A DNA stretch of 64,000 nt from Vitellaria paradoxa (Eukaryota > Streptophyta > Magnoliopsida > Ericales > Sapotaceae). This document shows, one piece after another, positions 60,101 to 64,000 of the stretch. The stretch lies in contig CM034244.1 in the NCBI GenBank assembly GCA_019916065.1, positions 34,843,433 to 34,907,432 of the forward strand, read 5' to 3'. Each line of letters begins with the position of its first letter. The stretch's first letter is position 1. The translations under genes and the position numbers were made by a program. Below the pieces are notes generated by a model, which ran no database searches, had not been told where the DNA came from, and saw only the letters and a list, made by a program, of their open reading frames with translations.

Positions 60101-62849
60101 ACTCACTGTGCCACAGAGCCTTATGTGATTGCAACTAACCGGCAACTTAGTGCGATGCATCCAATCTATAGACTATTGCACCCCTATTTCCGGTACACAA
60201 TGGAGATTAATGCTTTGGCTCGAGAAGCACTTATTAATGCCGATGGGATTATTGAATCATCTTTCTCTCTAGCCAAGTATTCTATGGAGCTTAGCTCTGT
60301 TGCCTATGACCAGCAATGGAGATTCGACTTCCAGGCGCTGCCAGCAGACTTAATTAACAGGTAAGTTATAACCAAACAAGGCTTCAAGAGTATATATAAA
60401 TGAACACAAACAAGTACGACGTATTCCAATACAGCTCTCGTAATTTACTAAAACTTAATTTGTAGGGTAAATTTATCAATTTCATTTTCTTTGTTCCATT
60501 TTCAATTGTAACAGTTAATCCATATTTTTACGGTCAAATTTTAATTTAATTTTTTCATCAAATTTATTAAAAAAAATGCCGCATGCTAATCCCCACGTGA
60601 TAAACACGTGATTATTCTATCATATTTTTTTAACGATGTTTGATAAAAGAACCAAATAAAAACTCAATTGTATGTAAAGGGTTAATTATTACAATTAAAA
60701 ATATTTAGATTACAGTGAAATTGGTGTAAAGTCCAAGGGTGAAAAATATAATATATCATAACATGTATTAAGTATAGAATACTTCTCCAAGACGACACAT
60801 TGTGACTGGAGTTTTGCTATACTAGTAAAAAAAATTATTTGGAAATTTGAGAAAGATGTGAAGAATTATGAATCTTATCATTTTAAATAAAAATTTTCAT
60901 TAATTAACATGCACTTGAATTGCAATTTTGTCATCACTATATTATGATGGTAACTTATTCTAATAGATTCTTTTAGCACTATAACATTATCTTAGAATGA
61001 GAAATGCTATTTATCACAGAAAATTTCACCGGATTTGATTTAATAAAATGACTTGGCATATTTCAAAATGGTTAGGAATCTTTCATTTTTTTAAAATTTA
61101 ATTGTATTTTTTATATTTAATATGACTTATGCTATAAAACATAACCACCAATTATTTAAACTGTTATATCACTCGGTGAAAATATGAGACTTGAGGAGTC
61201 TAAAATCACTTTTGATATTATTCATGTAACATTGGATTATGAGTTATTCAATTAAAATTGGATCATTTATAACAAAAAATAATTTTAAAAATTTTAGGTA
61301 AAAATTTTTAAATTTATTTTTGTTATCAAACCGAGAGCTCACAATCTCTATATTACACCACTAATGTCAAAAGTGATGTTTGTCATCGCTTTTTAAAAGA
61401 ATATGGGGTGAATTGCTTCTTTCATGTGTTTTCTGCTGAAAACGGTTTCTATTTCACTAAATTGCCAGGGGAATGGCCGTGGAGGATCCAAATTCTCCGC
61501 ACGGCCTGAAGCTAACCATTGAGGACTATCCTTTCGCGAATGACGGTTTGATCATCTGGGATGCCATCAAGCAGTGGGTAACAAGCTACGTCAAACACTA
61601 TTATCCAGAAGCAGGTCTTGTAGAATCCGACAAGGAGCTTCAAGCATGGTGGGAAGAAATTAGAACAGTCGGCCACGGCGACAAGAAGGACGGGCCCGGG
61701 TGGCCGCCGCTGAAAACCCAAGACGATCTCACCGGAATTCTCACAACTATGATATGGGTAGCCTCGGCTCATCATTCGGCAACGAACTTTGGTCAATACG
61801 CTTACGGGGGTTACTTCCCGAACAGGCAAGGATGGAACAACACTATAACAGTAGGGGGGGCTCCCTAAATTTTGAAAAAAATTTATATATATGGTATATA
61901 ATATTGTTAGATATATGGCATTTTTCCTTTGAGCAGTAGTGACATAAGAAACTTCATTATTGAGTTGGATTATTATTAGGATACAGAATTAGAAGCGGAT
62001 GCAGAATTTTGAGTTAACTTGAGCTAACATATAATTTAGAGTTTGCTTTAGCTGACAGGAAATAAAATCACAAGAGTTTAAAATAGGATGAATTGATTTG
62101 ACTTATAAAAATTTAAACTGAACTAAATTTAAAAAACAAAGAGATTACACTAGAATAAAAATTTTGGGCTAATCACCCGAATTACAACTCAGATGAACCG
62201 TAAGGTGCGTGACGTGCGTCCACACCTGGACTTGATTTTTGAGTTAGGTAATTAATTAATAGTCTAATCTAATTAAAACTTTGTATATTAAATTAAGTTG
62301 ATGGCCAATAATTTATTTTACTTTTTTAAAATTCTCAACTATGCTGCTTGATTTTGAAATTATATTTTTAGAATTATGAAAAAATATTAAAATTTATAAG
62401 AATTAATTCTCTTGCACTAAATTTCTGATTCTGTTCTCGCGAACAGGCCATCCATTGCTAGAACAAAAATGCCGACTGAAGATCCATCCAGTGAAGAAAT
62501 GGAGTTTTTCATGAACGAGCCCGAAGAGGCGCTATTGCGATGCCTTCCTTCGCAGATTCAAGCGACGAAAGTTATGGCGATTTTGGATTTGTTGTCGACT
62601 CATTCTCCGGACGAAGAGTACATCGGGGAGAAGATCGAGGCGACGTGGGAAGAAGATCCGGTTACAAGAGCGGCCTTTGAAGTGTTCAGTGCGAAGTTGA
62701 GGGAGCTCGAAGGAATCATTGATGCTCGGAATGTTGATAGTAGACTGAAGAACAGATGTGGAGCTGGTGTGCTTCCGTATGAGCTTTTGAAGCCGTTTTC
62801 TGAACCTGGGTTGACGGGAAAGGGAGTTCCGAATAGCATCTCGATTTGA
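51245..62849 (+). CDS. LOX2: 13-lipoxygenase (LOX copy 2), no transit peptide, extra GC-AG intron
   Basis: Paralogue of LOX copy 1 with the same gene structure. Exons: 51245-51392, 52709-52977, 55503-55740, 56772-57095, 57223-57308, 58030-58140, 58780-59096, 60094-60360, 61469-61825, 62447-62849. All frames join without error to give 839 aa from the first usable ATG. Iron ligands His497, His502, His689, Asn693 and C-terminal Ile839 are all present; Coffa Ala and the Ser-Phe 13-LOX signature are conserved. Differences: the transit-peptide region is destroyed, the start of PLAT has a short deletion ([12 protein letters not shown] for the usual longer segment), HPHF is HPYF, HHSAVN is HHSATN, and the last exon is split by a GC-AG intron. 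If translated from 51245 the enzyme would be cytosolic and slightly short at the N-terminus. Confidence 0.93.
51393..52708 (+). other. LOX copy 2 intron 1 (1.3 kb)
   Basis: Much shorter than the 4.7-kb copy 1 intron 1. It is shared as three blocks with the third LOX copy. Contains one MITE (52137-52488) absent from that copy. No gene seen. Confidence 0.8.
52137..52488. mobile_element. MITE (352 bp) with GGTCCCGTTTAGAG / GGCCCCGTTTGGC ends
   Basis: The left end is GGTCCCGTTTAGAGT; the right end reverse-complements to GGCCCCGTTTGGCAT. It is flanked by ATA on both sides. The orthologous intron position in the third LOX copy (near 46240-46265) lacks it and is a plain ATACAT(AT)n tract, i.e. an empty site. 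Confidence 0.75.
52709..52977 (+). CDS. LOX2: LOX copy 2 exon 2: PLAT domain core
   Basis: [39 protein letters not shown] and [20 protein letters not shown]. It has the same 269-nt length and phase as copy 1. The acceptor is CCTGAAG|AT and the donor AACAAG|GTAGGG. Confidence 0.95.
52985..53330. repeat. Small repeat in LOX copy 2 intron 2, with 37-bp duplication
   Basis: Contains GTGTTTGACAAATTATAATT twice (53026 and 53063, 37-bp spacing) and ends CTTCCAAACAGTACC. It is related to about 42896-43200. Confidence 0.5.
54171..55314. mobile_element. Non-autonomous CACTA derivative (1.14 kb) in LOX copy 2 intron 2
   Basis: Starts CACTAGTAGAAAGAGGGG and ends AATCTCTAATAGTA (the counterpart of AATCTTTAGTAGTG). 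The left 240 bp carry dense TATTAGCGACCGCC/GGCGGTCGCTAAA palindromes. The right side copies the large element's right end: ATATACATGCATG region, TGGTGGTGTGGTAGTGAGAC, GAGA tract, GGCGACGGCGG, then subterminal repeats. No transposase genes, so it is an internal-deletion derivative that would depend on a TNP2 supplied elsewhere. The flanks TAT and TCT differ at one base. Confidence 0.9.
55503..55740 (+). CDS. LOX2: LOX copy 2 exon 3
   Basis: [20 protein letters not shown] through [15 protein letters not shown] and [14 protein letters not shown]. 238 nt, same phase as copy 1. It lies 188 bp after the CACTA derivative. Confidence 0.95.
55741..56771 (+). other. LOX copy 2 intron 3
   Basis: About 1 kb, AT-rich, with a (TTTA)n run near 56062-56085 and an (AT)n tract at about 56635-56652. 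No gene seen. Confidence 0.7.
56772..57095 (+). CDS. LOX2: LOX copy 2 exon 4
   Basis: [20 protein letters not shown] and [18 protein letters not shown]. 324 nt, one codon longer than copy 1. The donor is CAAA|GTATAA. Confidence 0.95.
57115..57185. repeat. (CT)n/(AT)n microsatellite in LOX copy 2 intron 4
   Basis: A compound CT-rich run followed by (TA)n, filling most of the short 127-bp intron. It reduces the intron to little more than a splice-site spacer. Confidence 0.85.
57223..57308 (+). CDS. LOX2: LOX copy 2 exon 5
   Basis: [20 protein letters not shown] then NPYSIQLVT. 86 nt, as in copy 1. Confidence 0.95.
58030..58140 (+). CDS. LOX2: LOX copy 2 exon 6
   Basis: [20 protein letters not shown], then GGFMTIEE. 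111 nt. The donor is GAAGAG|GTAGTA. Confidence 0.95.
58780..59096 (+). CDS. LOX2: LOX copy 2 exon 7
   Basis: [61 protein letters not shown] (ligand His497). The acceptor GCAG directly follows an (AT)11-12 tract. Five codons longer than copy 1 (Gly-Gly and AAAEE insertions). Confidence 0.95.
60094..60360 (+). CDS. LOX2: LOX copy 2 exon 8
   Basis: [20 protein letters not shown] (ligand His502), [34 protein letters not shown]. The last His of the family His motif is Tyr here (HPYF). That residue is not an iron ligand. Confidence 0.95.
61469..61825 (+). CDS. LOX2: LOX copy 2 exon 9a
   Basis: [20 protein letters not shown] to GGYFPNR, with [10 protein letters not shown] (ligands His689, Asn693). 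Ends AACAG|GCAAGG, a GC-type donor with good surrounding consensus. If not spliced, the frame runs [13 protein letters not shown] to a stop at 61866-61868. Confidence 0.88.
61826..62446 (+). mobile_element. 612-bp insertion in LOX copy 2 last exon, likely acting as a GC-AG intron
   Basis: The phrase CGAACAGGC occurs at 61819-61827 and again at 62440-62448, flanking 612 bp (61828-62439) that copy 1 lacks. Splicing from AG|GCAAGG to GAACAG|GCC removes 621 nt and rejoins [15 protein letters not shown] exactly in frame. A pyrimidine-rich stretch (TTTCTGATTCTGTTCTCGC) precedes the acceptor. A 9-bp duplication suggests a Mutator-like insertion, but I see no good terminal inverted repeats. Confidence 0.75.
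62447..62849 (+). CDS. LOX2: LOX copy 2 exon 9b
   Basis: [60 protein letters not shown], ending [17 protein letters not shown]. The terminal Ile839 is an iron ligand in plant LOX. Confidence 0.93.
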
Positions 62850-62908
62850 AAACTCCTACTTTCTTGCAGAAATTTGAGCAGAAAGAGGATTGAAGAATGG
62901 GTTGGAAT

Positions 62909-62914
62909 AATAAA
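62909..62914 (+). terminator. Poly(A) signal AATAAA of LOX copy 2
   Basis: AATAAA 60 bp after the stop codon. Likely but not certain. Confidence 0.45.
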
Positions 62915-62949
62915 GTGCAAGGGATTATGTGAACAAACCACTTGCTTGA

Positions 62950-63877
62950 ATGTGTTGGTTTTATTTTATTTTGTTTTTATTTTAAATTTAAGTTAATGGT
63001 GCTTGGGCAGATTTATATATTTCAATCAACTTGTGTGATTATCTATATATGACATACGTTTGGAATGAATTAATATGATGGGTTTTTTTATTGAATGCTT
63101 GAACAAATTTATTTCTTTTTAACTTTAGCCCTCCCACTCCAGTCATTGCTTTTCTTTTTGTCACTTTGAAAACGAATGCCATGTACTTGACGCACAATGC
63201 TCGTGACCACCATTTTGGCATTCAAGTCCAAAGTAAATTCTTCAAACTCAAATAATTTAACGTGAATATGAATGAAAAAAAATAACAAGAAGGTAAGAAA
63301 TTAACATACAAAATTTATTGTGGTTCAGTCAGATTACTTACATCCACGACGGTTGGAATATTTTACTTTTATTTCTCATTACATTCCGATTCGTTCCGTT
63401 TTGAAAACTTCAAGTCCCTTCTTAATTTTTCAATCTGAATATGAACCACATATCATAACAAACACATTGCTTTTGACACTTTTTGATTTATTTGTCATTT
63501 TTTTTCTCCTTGTGTCAGATTATAATTACAATCTCTAATATAAAATGATGAGGGCACTTGATAAATAAACAATTAACAAGAGAATTAGATAGATAAAAAG
63601 AGTTAAAATAATAATAATAATAAATTTCCTCTGTCAAATTAATGGGTGGAGGTCATTTCATGAAACTCCAACCACCTTATTATTGAGTTGCAAATTTAGA
63701 GTGAGCTTATGTATATCCGTTGGACACGAGATACAATTGTGCAATACTAATTTTAAGAATCTTGGAGATGCTTTGCTTAAAGGAAGAAGAAAAGTTATAT
63801 ATATATATATATATATGTTTATTGATGGAATGAGATCGTTGGCTTTTATAGTCAAACTATCTATGAAGATCACGTTC
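62950..63877. other. Intergenic region between LOX copy 2 and the GH1 gene
   Basis: Convergent genes: LOX copy 2 ends from the left and the beta-glucosidase from the right. Contains an (ATA)n run near 63608 and (AT)n at about 63797-63816, which lies in the presumed 3'UTR of the GH1 gene. No other gene seen. Confidence 0.6.
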
Positions 63878-64000
63878 TTATTTTTGGAGGAAATTTTTGA
63901 ACCATTTTGCGGATAGCTTTGGATATCGTTTCAGCCCATCCTTGAAATCCACAAAGTTGATGCCAAAACGAACGGTGTAACCGGAGGCCCATTCAAAATT
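63878..64000 (-). CDS. Beta-glucosidase, glycoside hydrolase family 1, C-terminal end (partial)
   Basis: Minus strand, entering from beyond the window: [20 protein letters not shown], then [20 protein letters not shown] and a TAA stop at 63878-63880. The (D)NFEW-GY--RFG---VD block and the KRYPK-SA-WF end are diagnostic of plant GH1 beta-glucosidases; NFEW forms part of the glucose-binding site. The catalytic Glu motifs (TFNEP, ITENG) lie outside. Plant GH1 enzymes release glucose from defence or hormone glucosides; the substrate cannot be told from 40 residues. Confidence 0.92.
   Translation of the reverse strand, partial: NFEWASGYTVRFGINFVDFKDGLKRYPKLSAKWFKNFLQK

Noticed and set aside
61846..61856. 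Alternative GT donor (CAGTAGGG) just inside the copy 2 insertion
   Set aside because: It would keep bases GC-AAG-GAT... with an in-frame TAA before it, so the protein would not be restored; the GC donor fits exactly.

Overview
This is AT-rich plant nuclear DNA, most likely from a eudicot. It has intron-rich genes with canonical plant splice sites, many (AT)n tracts, small TIR elements, Copia and Gypsy remnants, and a large CACTA (En/Spm) transposon. I cannot name the species. There is no bacterial, organellar or CRISPR content.

The genes of interest are a tandem cluster of chloroplast-type 13-lipoxygenases (LOX2 class, first committed step of the jasmonate/green-leaf-volatile oxylipin pathway), all on the + strand. 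Copy 1 (3908-19946, nine exons) has a transit-peptide-like N-terminus, all iron ligands, and a promoter with a 75-bp tandem duplication that doubles a CACGTG G-box. A single extra base in its last exon shifts the frame and removes the C-terminal Ile ligand. Copy 2 (exons from 51245 to 62849) keeps an intact catalytic frame to the terminal Ile. It has lost the open frame for the transit peptide and starts at an internal ATG preceded by a 13-codon upstream ORF. Its last exon carries a 612-bp insertion with a 9-bp target-site-like duplication that looks like a new GC-AG intron. A third, truncated LOX copy (40638 to about 46490: exon 1 plus intron 1, no catalytic exons) lies between them and carries a probable 1.9-kb solo LTR with a perfect 5-bp TSD.

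The 20-51 kb stretch between the two LOX genes is a nest of transposons. A decayed Gypsy-like element (about 20.3-22.5 kb, continuing at 33.7-34.3 kb) is split by an 11.2-kb CACTA element (22492-33715) with two degenerate minus-strand genes (TNP2-type transposase and a second Ptta/En-Spm-type protein), GC-rich palindromic subterminal repeats (TTAGCGACCGC/GCGGTCGCTAA) and two AT-rich tandem arrays. A decayed Copia element follows (about 34.8-39.9 kb). A 1.14-kb deletion derivative of the same CACTA family (54171-55314) sits in intron 2 of LOX copy 2.

At the right edge (63878-64000, - strand) is the last coding part of a glycoside hydrolase family 1 beta-glucosidase; the rest lies beyond the window. 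Taken together the window shows a defence-hormone gene cluster under birth-and-death evolution, with transposons dividing and reshaping the copies.
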